Assembly (NCBI GenBank): GCA_030524105.1
Contig: JAUNHE010000004.1
Coordinates: forward strand, 146,075-210,074
From: Rothia sp. (in: high G+C Gram-positive bacteria)
GTDB lineage: Bacteria > Actinomycetota > Actinomycetes > Actinomycetales > Micrococcaceae
Direction of reading: 5' to 3'
DNA length: 64,000 bases
In this document: piece after piece, positions 28,801 to 36,967 of the stretch
How positions within the stretch are numbered: position 1 is the stretch's first letter
How the letters are laid out: every line of letters starts with the position of its first letter
Position numbers and translations under genes: made by a program
Notes under the pieces: model-generated
Databases searched by the model: none
What the model was told of the DNA's origin: nothing
The model's input: only the letters and a program-made list of their open reading frames with translations

Positions 28801-28829
28801 CAGGCCCCGGCATCCTAGGCCGGGGCCTG
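28801..28829 (+). terminator. Terminator hairpin after kgd
   Basis: Perfect 11-bp stem CAGGCCCCGGC (28801-28811) and GCCGGGGCCTG (28819-28829) with a 7-nt loop, starting 9 bp after the kgd stop codon. There is no uninterrupted U-run, only a weak CATTTTTC further on, as is frequent in Actinobacteria. Confidence 0.75.
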
Positions 28830-28992
28830 GCGCTCTAGTTCATTTTTCTGTGCTTTATATGATTGGATTCTTTGAATTTTGATCTTTTCTGTGCTGCTGT
28901 GGCACGGTAGACTGACGCAGAGCTTATTCTTTAAGTGAAGATTGAACGGTAGAGCCCGTTTTCTCTAGAGGTTTCCAAGCAGAAAGATTCTT

Positions 28993-29592
28993 GTGGATCA
29001 ACGAAATATTCGACTTGTGGCTGTCGGCGATGACCTTCTGGCCGGTGTGGGCGACCCGCGTGCCTTAGGTTGGTTTGGGCGTGTTATGGCTCGTACACCC
29101 CAAAATTCTGCCAGTATAGCCGCCTATAATCTTGCGGCACCGGGTGAAGGTAGCGAACTGTTAAATTCCCGCTGGTTTGAAGAGGCAAGCAGGCGTTTTG
29201 GCCAGGGGACCGAAAACCGGTTGATTATTGCTCCATCAACTTTTGATATTGATCTAGAAATCACCAGTGCCCGCAGTAGGCTAAACCTGGCTAATATGGT
29301 TGATTTGGCTTCGCAGAATAATGTCAAGGTTTTGGTGGTGGGCCCACCGGCTACCTTAGACACAGAACGTAACCGGCATATTGCCGATCTTAACGCGGCC
29401 TATGCGGATGTTGTGACCCGCCGTAACCATGTCTATGTTGACACTTTTAATCCGCTCTTGCACCACGAACAGTGGCGTAATGATCTTGCCAGTAATGAGG
29501 GCCGGCCCGGCCAATCCGGTTACGGTCTGATCGCCTGGCTGGTCTTACACCGGGGTTGGTATAGTTGGCTTAACCTTCCAGAACCTTTCTAG
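28993..29592 (+). CDS. SGNH-fold protein without the catalytic serine
   Basis: A 199-aa protein with the outline of a GDSL/SGNH esterase: block I VGDDLLAGVGDPRALGW, then an NLAAPGE region and a C-terminal SGYGLIAWLVLHRGW. The usual nucleophile in GDSL is replaced by Asp (GDDL), and the His of the DxxH motif is not seen (SNEGRPGQSGYG). It may therefore be a catalytically inactive relative. Cytoplasmic, with no signal peptide. The GTG start is preceded by AGAAAGA. Confidence 0.7.
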   Translation: MDQRNIRLVAVGDDLLAGVGDPRALGWFGRVMARTPQNSASIAAYNLAAPGEGSELLNSRWFEEASRRFGQGTENRLIIAPSTFDIDLEITSARSRLNLANMVDLASQNNVKVLVVGPPATLDTERNRHIADLNAAYADVVTRRNHVYVDTFNPLLHHEQWRNDLASNEGRPGQSGYGLIAWLVLHRGWYSWLNLPEPF

Positions 29593-29719
29593 GTGGGGTA
29601 AGGTTGTGCATTCTCTCTTTCTTTGTGTCAGAATAGTGCACGGTGTCTTTATCCGATAAAGGCAGTTTGATTCATTGATTTACCGGGCCGGTGCGCGGTG
29701 AAGTCTAAAGGAGGCTGGC

Positions 29720-29794
29720 ATGAGCAAGCGTGGTCGTAAGCGTAAGGACCGTCGCAAGAATAGCGCAAACCACGGTAAGCGCCCTAATTCTTAA
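29720..29794 (+). CDS. Ribosomal protein bL37 (24 aa)
   Basis: A 24-codon gene, MSKRGRKRKDRRKNSANHGK followed by RPNS, which matches the very basic actinobacterial large-subunit protein bL37 seen in mycobacterial ribosome structures. AAAGGAGG lies 8 nt upstream, and an intrinsic terminator follows the TAA directly. It is often missed in annotation because of its size. A small palindrome CTTTATC-C-GATAAAG occurs in its leader (29647-29661). Confidence 0.92.
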   Translation: MSKRGRKRKDRRKNSANHGKRPNS

Positions 29795-29801
29795 GAAACA
29801 A

Positions 29802-29830
29802 GGCTCCGGGCACCCGCTCGGAGCCTTTTT
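29802..29830 (+). terminator. Intrinsic terminator after bL37
   Basis: GGCTCCG (29802-29808) pairs with CGGAGCC (29819-29825), followed immediately by TTTTT. It also separates the convergent rsrA gene. Confidence 0.9.
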
Positions 29831-29842
29831 AATGCAGCATTT

Positions 29843-30109
29843 TTAGGCCTGCTCCTCCTTGGAGCGCAGGTGTTCTAGCCTGCCTAGGATCTTGTTTTTG
29901 AGGTCGCTAGGAGCCTGCTCACAGCAAGAGCGTTTAACCACTGAGCGGATAAGGCATTCTAGGTCGTATTCTTTAGCGCATTCTTGGCACTGGGCTAAGT
30001 GTTCCTGGAGTTCTTGAAGCTCCTGCTGGGAGAGCACCCCGTCCAGGTAGTCGTAGATTCTGTCTAGATCGGCCTGGCAGCGGCCGGTTTCTGTCTCTGC
30101 TGCCGTCAT
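29843..30109 (-). CDS. rsrA: Zinc-binding anti-sigma factor RsrA
   Basis: Redox-sensitive antagonist of SigR. The 88-aa protein carries the ZAS signature H37-x3-C41-x2-C44 together with C11, and further cysteines C52, C62 and C63. In the known family, oxidation of the zinc-site thiols releases the sigma factor. The start codon overlaps the sigR stop by 4 bp (ATGA), so both are made together. It is convergent to bL37. Confidence 0.93.
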   Translation of the reverse strand: MTAAETETGRCQADLDRIYDYLDGVLSQQELQELQEHLAQCQECAKEYDLECLIRSVVKRSCCEQAPSDLKNKILGRLEHLRSKEEQA

Positions 30110-30762
30110 TGTTCTTTTCCTTTCCCTACTGAACTTTTACCCATGCCGTAGTCGCGGGCATAGTCTGCCAGCTTATCTCGTAAAAGTTTGCGGCCCCGAT
30201 GCAGCCGGGACATCACCGTTCCTATGGGCGTGTTCATAATCTCCGATATTTCTTTATAGGAGAAGCCTTCTACGTCTGAGTAATAGACGGCCATGCGAAA
30301 TTCGTCCGGGATGGACTGGAGGGCCTCTTTGATGTCCTGGTCTGGCAGCCTATTGAGGGCCTGAGTTTCTGCAGAGGGCAGGCCGGTTGAATCGTGGGAG
30401 CTGGCCTGGGCTAACTGCCAGTCCGCTATGGTCTCTGTGTTTGCCTGTTGCGGTTCACGTTGCCTTTTACGGTAGAGGTTGATGTAGGTGTTGGTCAGGA
30501 TGCGGTAGAGCCAGGCCTTAAGGTTGCTACCGGCCTGGTATTGGTGAAAGGCTGAGAAGGCTTTAGTGTAGGCCTCTTGCACCAAATCTTCGGCGTCAGC
30601 CTGGTTACGTGTCATCCTCAGGGCTGCTGCGTAGAGCTGATCCACGTATTGCATTGCGTCGCGTTCAAAGCGGGCTTTACGCTGGGCAGCACTTTCTTGG
30701 CTACCATCCAAGGACGACTGGTCGTTGGGGGCCTGGGCCTGGGTCGGTGCTGCTGCTCTCAT
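30106..30762 (-). CDS. sigR: RNA polymerase sigma factor SigR/SigH (ECF family, thiol-oxidative stress)
   Basis: ECF sigma factor of 218 aa. Region 2 is [27 protein letters not shown] and region 4 contains [25 protein letters not shown]. Both, together with rsrA downstream, define the SigR/SigH group that controls thioredoxin and protein-quality genes. AAAAAGG precedes the ATG. A SigR-type promoter stands upstream at 30864-30890, which implies autoregulation. Confidence 0.93.
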   Translation of the reverse strand: MRAAAPTQAQAPNDQSSLDGSQESAAQRKARFERDAMQYVDQLYAAALRMTRNQADAEDLVQEAYTKAFSAFHQYQAGSNLKAWLYRILTNTYINLYRKRQREPQQANTETIADWQLAQASSHDSTGLPSAETQALNRLPDQDIKEALQSIPDEFRMAVYYSDVEGFSYKEISEIMNTPIGTVMSRLHRGRKLLRDKLADYARDYGMGKSSVGKGKEQ

Positions 30763-30863
30763 GCTGGCCTTTTTCTGCTGGTCTTGCTTGTTTTCTTCTG
30801 CTAATAACCCTACACCGCGCCTTCCTAGGCGAGGGGGCTCTTCTTCTTACTGACACAGGTAAA

Positions 30864-30890
30864 AACTGCGGCAGCTGCCCGTTTATTCCC
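30864..30890 (-). promoter_or_regulatory. SigR-dependent autoregulatory promoter of sigR-rsrA
   Basis: On the minus strand GGGAAT (complement 30885-30890) is followed after exactly 18 nt by GTT (complement 30864-30866). This is the published SigR consensus GGGAAT-N18-GTT. It lies about 100 bp before the sigR start. Confidence 0.8.
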
Positions 30891-31059
30891 GGCTATCCAA
30901 TCTTCTCCCCAGTCTCGGCCTCGGCCGGCTTACTGCTCATCCTGCCTTGTACTTTTACTTGGGTTAAGACACAGCCTTGCCAGCCCTGAAGTTTCTGGGT
31001 TTTTCTTTTCCTGTGCTTAGTATTGGTTAAAGAAGTTTTTTAAACCTCCGGGAGGACTT

Positions 31060-31572
31060 ATGTCTGTTGTTCGTCGTTTTGCTCGCCCTCTACTAGCTTC
31101 AAGTTTTATTATTTCCGGTGTAGAGCGGCTACGAGATCCTGATTCAACGGCTCATATTGCTAAAGCTCTGGAACTGGCCTCTGCTACGGTTCCGCAACTG
31201 GCTCTTGTTAAGGGACAGGAGCGGCTGGTGGGGCAGGCTATTGCCGCCAAACAGGTTTTTGCAGCTGGTCTTTTTGCCCTGGGTAAGTTTCCGCGTTTAT
31301 CTTCTGCGATCTTGGTGGGAACGGGAGTTGTTAACGCCTACATTGAGTTTGCGGCAGCCAAGGCAGACAGCCCAGAAGAAAAATCTGCCCGTCAGCAGGC
31401 TGCACTTAAAAATGTTTCACTCTTGGGTGCCCTTGCTTTAGCTTCTGTAGATACAGCGGGTAATCCTTCGCTGGCTTGGCGAGCAGGTAAGTTGTCACAA
31501 AAGGCAGCTAAAAAGTCTTCTCAGCTGAGCGCCGATGTTCAGGCCAAGGCCGAGGACCTCTTCAGCAAGTAG
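31060..31572 (+). CDS. DoxX-family membrane protein
   Basis: A 170-aa protein with the DoxX start ARPLLASSFIISGVERLRDP and about three to four hydrophobic segments (ALFALGKFPRLSSAILVGTG, VSLLGALALASVD). The C-terminus is a Lys/Ala/Gln-rich tail. Mycobacterial DoxX is linked to thiol-stress membrane complexes, which would suit the adjacent sigR locus, but the link is only inferred. CGGGAGG precedes the ATG. Confidence 0.85.
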   Translation: MSVVRRFARPLLASSFIISGVERLRDPDSTAHIAKALELASATVPQLALVKGQERLVGQAIAAKQVFAAGLFALGKFPRLSSAILVGTGVVNAYIEFAAAKADSPEEKSARQQAALKNVSLLGALALASVDTAGNPSLAWRAGKLSQKAAKKSSQLSADVQAKAEDLFSK

Positions 31573-31633
31573 GCAGCTTCCTGCTTATTCCTGGAGCTGA
31601 ACTCAGCCCTGTTCACTCAGCTTTAAGTTTGCT

Positions 31634-31659
31634 CAAAAAGTACAGACAAAAAGTACAGA
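31634..31659. repeat. Tandem 13-bp repeat
   Basis: CAAAAAGTACAGA occurs twice without interruption at 31634-31646 and 31647-31659. It lies between doxX and the bacteriocin gene, next to the shared terminator, and supplies an oligo-U stretch to minus-strand transcripts. Confidence 0.85.
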
Positions 31660-31660
31660 G

Positions 31661-31693
31661 TGTGGCCCCCCAAACAATTGTTTCGGGGCCACA
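31661..31693. terminator. Bidirectional terminator between doxX and bacteriocin gene
   Basis: TGTGGCCCC (31661-31669) pairs perfectly with GGGGCCACA (31685-31693), and the loop contains the inner palindrome AAACAATTGTTT. On the minus strand a CTTTTT run follows about 8 nt later. It lies 56 bp after the bacteriocin stop. Confidence 0.75.
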
Positions 31694-31748
31694 AACTATA
31701 CCCTTCATAAGAAGTTAGGCACGGTGTCGCCAGACTATTATTTATTTT

Positions 31749-32102
31749 TTATCCACGAACGTAACTGGAAACCTTTGAACCTGCGCTACTAGGACTAATA
31801 GCAGTTGCCGTTACTCCCGGCTGCTTCCAGCCAGAAAAATTAGTGTTTGCAGAAGCGCCGTGTTCATAGCTTGCATTCTGTGCTGAGGAAAATACATAGG
31901 CAGAATTTCCAGAAAAAAGAATCCCGTATCTCCAGGTTACGGGACTGCTCTTATAGTAATAAACTTTTGTAAAAACAGTTCCAATAGCACTGGTATCAAC
32001 AGCCTGGGTTGAGCTTACCGCCTGAGCAGTCGTGCCAACGCCCAAACTGGCTACTGCTGCCAGCATAACTCCAGCAGCAGCCTTCCTTAGACTATTCTTC
32101 AT
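31749..32102 (-). CDS. Lactococcin 972-type bacteriocin precursor
   Basis: A 117-aa secreted peptide precursor. The start ATG 32102 follows AAAGGAG by 7 nt. A signal peptide MKNSLRKAAAGVMLAAVASL leads to a likely cleavage after TTAQA. The mature part contains VTWRYGI, SAYVFSS, ASYEHGAS and NFSGWKQPGVTATA, in the order of the WxYG...H...W pattern of lactococcin 972, whose known member inhibits septum formation through lipid II. The assignment is supported by the ABC ATPase and the large permease directly upstream, the standard trio of this class. Confidence 0.75.
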   Translation of the reverse strand: MKNSLRKAAAGVMLAAVASLGVGTTAQAVSSTQAVDTSAIGTVFTKVYYYKSSPVTWRYGILFSGNSAYVFSSAQNASYEHGASANTNFSGWKQPGVTATAISPSSAGSKVSSYVRG

Positions 32103-32300
32103 AATCGTACTCCTTTGTAAATTTATCAATGCCAGCAACACCGTGCTTGTGAAATATAATAACTTAATTAAATAATTAATTTTCCGTTTTTCAACTCGAC
32201 ACAGATTTAATTTTTATTTGTACGTTATTATATAGAAAAGTACTTAATGAGATATACAACATATATTCCAATCTGCAAAGTAATCCCTATAAACCCTAGC

Positions 32301-32972
32301 CTACCCTTGGGCCTGTATCTGCCCGCGCTCCAAATCAAAAATATAGTCACAACCGCTAGCAAGCTCTAAGTCGTGGGTTACCAGCACCAAGGTTTTTCCA
32401 TGTTCGCTGTTAAGATTCAGTATCTGGGCCATGGCTGCCGCAGCTAATTCTTTATCCAAAGAACCGGTCGGTTCATCCGCTAAAATCAGATCCCCCGGCT
32501 TCAGCAAACAACGGGCCAGGGCCGTTCGCTGCTGTTCCCCACCAGAGAGGCTGGCTACTTTTTGGTCAGCCAGGTGCTCAAGCTCAAGTGTGCGCAGAGT
32601 CTGCCTTACAAGAGCGTCCTTTTGGCTGGCAGAAGCCTTTACATACTCCATTCCCAGCAGAATATTTTGCATGATCGTTTGTGACGGAATCAGAGCAAAA
32701 CTCTGAAAAAGATAATTAATAGTTGTACGACGCAGCAGCATAGCCTGGCGGCTTTTAACAGCGGGAATAGGGTTTCCGGCCACAGTGATGCGGCCGGAGT
32801 CCGCCGATTCAAGTAAACCAATAATATTAAGCAAGGTTGATTTTCCCGACCCCGACTTACCCACGATAGCCAGGGAACTGCCGGTAGGAACCTGCAAGGA
32901 AATATTATTAAGTACTGTTCTGCGGCCAAAGGCCTTAGAAAGGTTGGATACTTCTACAAAGTTGTTCACCAT
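32301..32972 (-). CDS. Bacteriocin-associated ABC transporter ATPase
   Basis: A 223-aa ATPase of the LolD/MacB-like group: Walker A GKSGSGKSTLLN, signature SLSGGEQQRTALARCLL, Walker B LILADEPTGSLD and switch VTHD. Its product would pair with the large permease encoded just upstream (8 bp gap) and serve export of, or immunity to, the lactococcin-like peptide. Confidence 0.85.
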   Translation of the reverse strand: MVNNFVEVSNLSKAFGRRTVLNNISLQVPTGSSLAIVGKSGSGKSTLLNIIGLLESADSGRITVAGNPIPAVKSRQAMLLRRTTINYLFQSFALIPSQTIMQNILLGMEYVKASASQKDALVRQTLRTLELEHLADQKVASLSGGEQQRTALARCLLKPGDLILADEPTGSLDKELAAAAMAQILNLNSEHGKTLVLVTHDLELASGCDYIFDLERGQIQAQG

Positions 32973-32980
32973 TCACCTTC

Positions 32981-35182
32981 TTAAGATTCTTTAATGAGAT
33001 TTACTGTATTTGCGTCTGCAAATTTTTTGGCGACAAGGTACAGAAGAAGGTACTGGATAAGCAGGAACCCCAAGGAAACCACCATTCCAAGCTGCGAACC
33101 AAGCAGAGTTAGTACCCCTAAAGCAGCTAGGTTTGTAACAGAGATTAAAAGGAAAGCGGGTTTGTATGAAGCCCCCAGCGGATGGCCAAGAAACCTTAAA
33201 ACCGCTATCTTGTTGTGATTGAGCAGGGAGTAGATGCTGGTAAAGGACAGCAGGGCCCCTACAGCCAGCAGTCCCAAGAAACCCATCAGCAGGCCACAAA
33301 TTTGCAGGTAGTCCTGGATGCTTTTCTGCAAACCAGCAACAAAAGTTGCTGAAGATTCAAAGACTGGCTGATTATCGGCTAGGTTGTAGCTAGCTAAATA
33401 GGTGGAAGCTGTGTATCGCTCTGCTGCCGCCGAGGATAACTTAATGTAGCTATTGCCCAACCCCGTGGCAGCTAGACTCTCAGATTCAAAATAGGTCATA
33501 TTTGCTGTTGTGGCTAGATAGATAAGAACGTCTTGACTGCGAAAATCTTGGCCAGGCTCACTGTTCCAGGTAAAGAGGCCGGCAGCTGCATCGTAGTTAG
33601 CGGTTGCTGTGACCGGATCTTGGGTAAAGGCAGTACTAATACTTTGCTCAGCTTTACCCCGGCGCACAGCATTGTTCTGCGCCCAGCTGGCAATAGACTC
33701 CTGGTCGCTCTGGCTAAAATGCTGGGGTAGTAAAAATACCTGCTGGCCAGACTTAGCCCGTTTTACGGCCTCCTCAGGCACAGCAATTCCCACCTGCTGT
33801 AGGTAACTGGGTGACGCCGCCATGTACCAAAATTCCCGGTTGGGAACCTGCTCACCAAGAGAGCGCCAGTGGGCTAAGATCTGCTGATTAACGTAATAGG
33901 TATTAACCAGCGAAACCCCCTCTTGATCTTCAATAGACCGATACCAGCGGTAAAAATCTGTGACATAGCTGCTAGACTGCCCGCTAAAACTGGCAGCATC
34001 CTCCCCTGTCTGCTGCGAGTAAAGAATACGTTGGTCGGCAACTTGCTGCCACTCCTTTTTTACCCTGGTAAGATTCTGCATTTCTTGCAAAGGGGTCTCA
34101 AGGTAGGCTGCTGCCGTATAAAGGCCGGCGCTAGAGCCCAGAAAGGCTAGAGCCAGCAGCACGGTAAAGAGTTTTTGCGGCCGGTAGCCGGCTAAGGCAT
34201 GAATAGGTTGCATGCCCACCAGCACCAGGCAGGCCAGGGCGAAGGCTAGCCCGGTCACACAGACTGTCAGTGCAAAAGGGTAAAGCATATGCATGAACAG
34301 CTCAAGGGTTAAGCTCATATTGCTGACCGTCAACCAGCTACCGGCAAGTGATATCAGTAAAGCTAAAACCAGGCTACAGAAAATAGGCAGCAGCAGTTTG
34401 GTAAAGTAATCCGTTTTAGACCAGCCCAGGATCAGGTGGGTGCCCAGCTCTTTTGCCCCCAGGCTCAGGTAGATCAAGAAGACAAGACAGAGCAGGGCGC
34501 TCAGCCCCAGCGCCGCAAATAGCATCAGTTGTGGCAGCAGGCTATCTACCGTATTTGATTCTGCCGTGGACTGTAACAGGTCTTCTTTGCTTTTTTGAGT
34601 GACCTCGGCTAAGCCATCTAAAAAGGCCGTGCTCTGCTGCTGATCAAGACCGTACAGGCTGTAGTTGCCGTTGATAGTGCCGGTATTTTCTACCAGGTCA
34701 GATAATTTTCCCACACTCAGACTGGGCCCAAATCTTTCTTGGGGAAGCTGCTCTAGAACATCTGCCTCAACCTGGTAGAGCCCCAAGGTTTTGCCCTGCC
34801 CTGCTTCAAGGAGCAGGGAAAGGTTGTCCTGATTCAGCAGGTTGTTGCCCAGGTAGGATAAGTCGGGCAGGCTGGCAAGAGCAGCTGGGTCTGCCATGAT
34901 ACCCAGGTGGATGCTACCGGCGCCCCCGTCTAGGGCAGAAAACTTATCATCGGCTCGTATCAGTACTGCCTGATGCTGACTCAGTTGGGACTGCAGATAG
35001 GCCTGCACCTGCTGAGTCTTATCTTGGCCAATATCAGCCAGGGTGAAGTTTTCCCCTGCCGTCAGATACTGATCGAGCCTGTCCTCATAGTGCTGGGATC
35101 TGTTTAAAGCCAGCAGCAGAACGAAGCTTGCAGCGAGCAGCAGCACTAAGGCACAGGAACAATATTTAAGGACGGTACGCAC
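32981..35182 (-). CDS. Bacteriocin-associated integral membrane protein (FtsX-like permease)
   Basis: A 733-aa permease with an N-terminal membrane anchor (VLKYCSCALVLLLAASFVLL), an extracellular domain of about 200 residues, three membrane segments, a second long extracellular domain and further segments at the C-terminus. This layout and the companion genes match the 'bacteriocin-associated integral membrane protein' family found with lactococcin 972 peptides, thought to give immunity or export. It is the first gene of the minus-strand trio. Confidence 0.8.
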   Translation of the reverse strand: MRTVLKYCSCALVLLLAASFVLLLALNRSQHYEDRLDQYLTAGENFTLADIGQDKTQQVQAYLQSQLSQHQAVLIRADDKFSALDGGAGSIHLGIMADPAALASLPDLSYLGNNLLNQDNLSLLLEAGQGKTLGLYQVEADVLEQLPQERFGPSLSVGKLSDLVENTGTINGNYSLYGLDQQQSTAFLDGLAEVTQKSKEDLLQSTAESNTVDSLLPQLMLFAALGLSALLCLVFLIYLSLGAKELGTHLILGWSKTDYFTKLLLPIFCSLVLALLISLAGSWLTVSNMSLTLELFMHMLYPFALTVCVTGLAFALACLVLVGMQPIHALAGYRPQKLFTVLLALAFLGSSAGLYTAAAYLETPLQEMQNLTRVKKEWQQVADQRILYSQQTGEDAASFSGQSSSYVTDFYRWYRSIEDQEGVSLVNTYYVNQQILAHWRSLGEQVPNREFWYMAASPSYLQQVGIAVPEEAVKRAKSGQQVFLLPQHFSQSDQESIASWAQNNAVRRGKAEQSISTAFTQDPVTATANYDAAAGLFTWNSEPGQDFRSQDVLIYLATTANMTYFESESLAATGLGNSYIKLSSAAAERYTASTYLASYNLADNQPVFESSATFVAGLQKSIQDYLQICGLLMGFLGLLAVGALLSFTSIYSLLNHNKIAVLRFLGHPLGASYKPAFLLISVTNLAALGVLTLLGSQLGMVVSLGFLLIQYLLLYLVAKKFADANTVNLIKES

Positions 35183-35548
35183 GGTACTGCCGCCTCCCTT
35201 GCAGTAAGCCTTATTATAATTTCTTTCAATTTATTAAAATTGAATATAAAGTAACTTCAACCCTACAAAAAGGGTACTCTACTGGCCAAAATTTAATAAA
35301 TTATGAAGAAGATTTATTCAAAATGCTTCGTACTTGTACAGCATTTTTAATGTAATGTATCCACTAAGACATAGACAATATAAAAATAATGCGGCTTACG
35401 AATTATCCTTATACAACCTTCAACAATAGGCTTAATGTGATTCATATCTTATATACAAATATATTTTATTATTTTTGTACTTGCTGGGGGGCTGGGCTAG
35501 CCAGAATGTGCCCCTAGCGGCCTAAATAAACCCGGGCCTGGGGCCAAT
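35183..35548. other. AT-rich intergenic region upstream of the bacteriocin cluster
   Basis: Position 35210-35480 is strikingly AT-rich compared with neighbouring genes. It presumably contains the promoter of the bacteriocin transporter genes on the minus strand and of aroA on the plus strand. No ORF, RNA gene or clear repeat was recognised. The composition suggests acquired DNA. Confidence 0.5.
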
Positions 35549-36967
35549 GTGCGTAGAATGGGAGGCAGTAAGCCGGATCCTACTCTCGGAAAGAAAAATT
35601 TGCAGCAGAACGCACACCGGGCTGAAGCGCAGACAGCCTGGCCAGCACCCCAGATCACAGCAGAACCCGGAGCCACAGCCAGCGTTGCCATTCCCGGCTC
35701 TAAATCCCTTACCAACCGCTACCTTATTCTGGCCGCCCTAGCGAGCAGCCCCTCCCGGCTCTATAGCCTGCTTGATTCCAGGGATTCGGCTCTCATGATC
35801 AAAGCCCTTGAGAGCCTGGGAGCCAGTTTTACTCCCCTTGGCCCCTCCACCGGCTCTCAGCTAAACCTTGAGGTTACCCCCCTCCGCCGCGAGCGCCCTG
35901 CCCAAAACAAACAAATTGATGTTGGCCTAGCCGGAACCGTGATGCGTTTTGTACCTGCTCTGGCTGCCCTTATTCCGGGAAGTTACCATTTTGACGGTGA
36001 CCCTCATGCCCGGCAGCGGCCCATGGCGCCGGTTATAGCTGCCCTCAAAACCCTGGGTATTCGTATTGAGGATGGGGGTAGGGCCAGCCTGCCCTTTAGT
36101 CTGCACTCCAGCGGTAGAGTCCAGGGTGGCCCTTTAGAGCTGGATGCTTCTGCTTCTTCCCAGTTTGTTTCTGCCCTTTTGCTGGCGGGCTGCCATTTTG
36201 ATCGGGGCCTCGATTTGTCCCATGTTGGGCCTTCTTTGCCTTCCCTGCCTCATATTCAGATGACTATCCAGACTCTGGCAGAGGTTGGGGTTAGTGTTCG
36301 GGAGCCCGGCCCTAATCGTTGGCTGCTGGAACCGACTAGCTACCCCGGTTTTGAGGCAACTGTTGAACCGGATCTGTCCAATGCCGGCCCGTTTTTAGCA
36401 GCTGCTCTTGTGCTGGGGGTTAGTGTGAGTATTCCCGACTGGCCCCAGAAGACCAGCCAGGTTGGGGCACACTGGCTGGATATTTTGCCCCGGTTTGGGG
36501 CGCGGGTGCACTATGAGCAGCAAAGCCTAACCGTCACTGGCCCACCGGGGGGTGTAGGGGCTGGCCTGCCCGGTGTGGACCTGGATTTGAGTGAGGCTGG
36601 CGAGCTGGCACCAACGGTAGCGGCCCTCTGTGCTCTGGCTAGCTCACCTAGCCGGCTCAGCGGTATTGGCCATTTGCGTGGGCATGAGACCAACCGTTTG
36701 GCTGCGCTGACGCAGGAAATAAACCGGCTGGGTGGCAGTGCCCAGGAAACTGCAGACGGTATTCGTATCAGTTCGCCTGTTAGCCGGGGCGGGCCGATGC
36801 GCACCTACCAGGATCACCGTATGGCCACGGCTGCAGCTATTATCGGTTTATCTCTGCCGGGGGTTCACATAGAGAATGTAGCTACCACCGGTAAAACCTT
36901 GCCTAACTTCACCGGCCTATGGCAGACAATGTTGGATGACCTGCAAAAGAGCCAGAAGCATGCCTAG
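35549..36967 (+). CDS. aroA: 3-phosphoshikimate 1-carboxyvinyltransferase (EPSP synthase)
   Basis: Shikimate pathway enzyme that joins shikimate-3-phosphate and PEP. Motifs are IPGSKSLTNRYLILAAL, GLAGTVMRF, DGDPHARQRPMAP, EPDLSNAGPF and YQDHRMA. The 472-aa length includes an N-terminal extension of about 35 residues before the conserved core. GTG 35549 (GGGG just upstream) and ATG 35558 are both possible starts. It overlaps rsgA by 8 bp and heads an aroA-rsgA-hisN run, an order common in Actinobacteria. Confidence 0.95.
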   Translation: MRRMGGSKPDPTLGKKNLQQNAHRAEAQTAWPAPQITAEPGATASVAIPGSKSLTNRYLILAALASSPSRLYSLLDSRDSALMIKALESLGASFTPLGPSTGSQLNLEVTPLRRERPAQNKQIDVGLAGTVMRFVPALAALIPGSYHFDGDPHARQRPMAPVIAALKTLGIRIEDGGRASLPFSLHSSGRVQGGPLELDASASSQFVSALLLAGCHFDRGLDLSHVGPSLPSLPHIQMTIQTLAEVGVSVREPGPNRWLLEPTSYPGFEATVEPDLSNAGPFLAAALVLGVSVSIPDWPQKTSQVGAHWLDILPRFGARVHYEQQSLTVTGPPGGVGAGLPGVDLDLSEAGELAPTVAALCALASSPSRLSGIGHLRGHETNRLAALTQEINRLGGSAQETADGIRISSPVSRGGPMRTYQDHRMATAAAIIGLSLPGVHIENVATTGKTLPNFTGLWQTMLDDLQKSQKHA

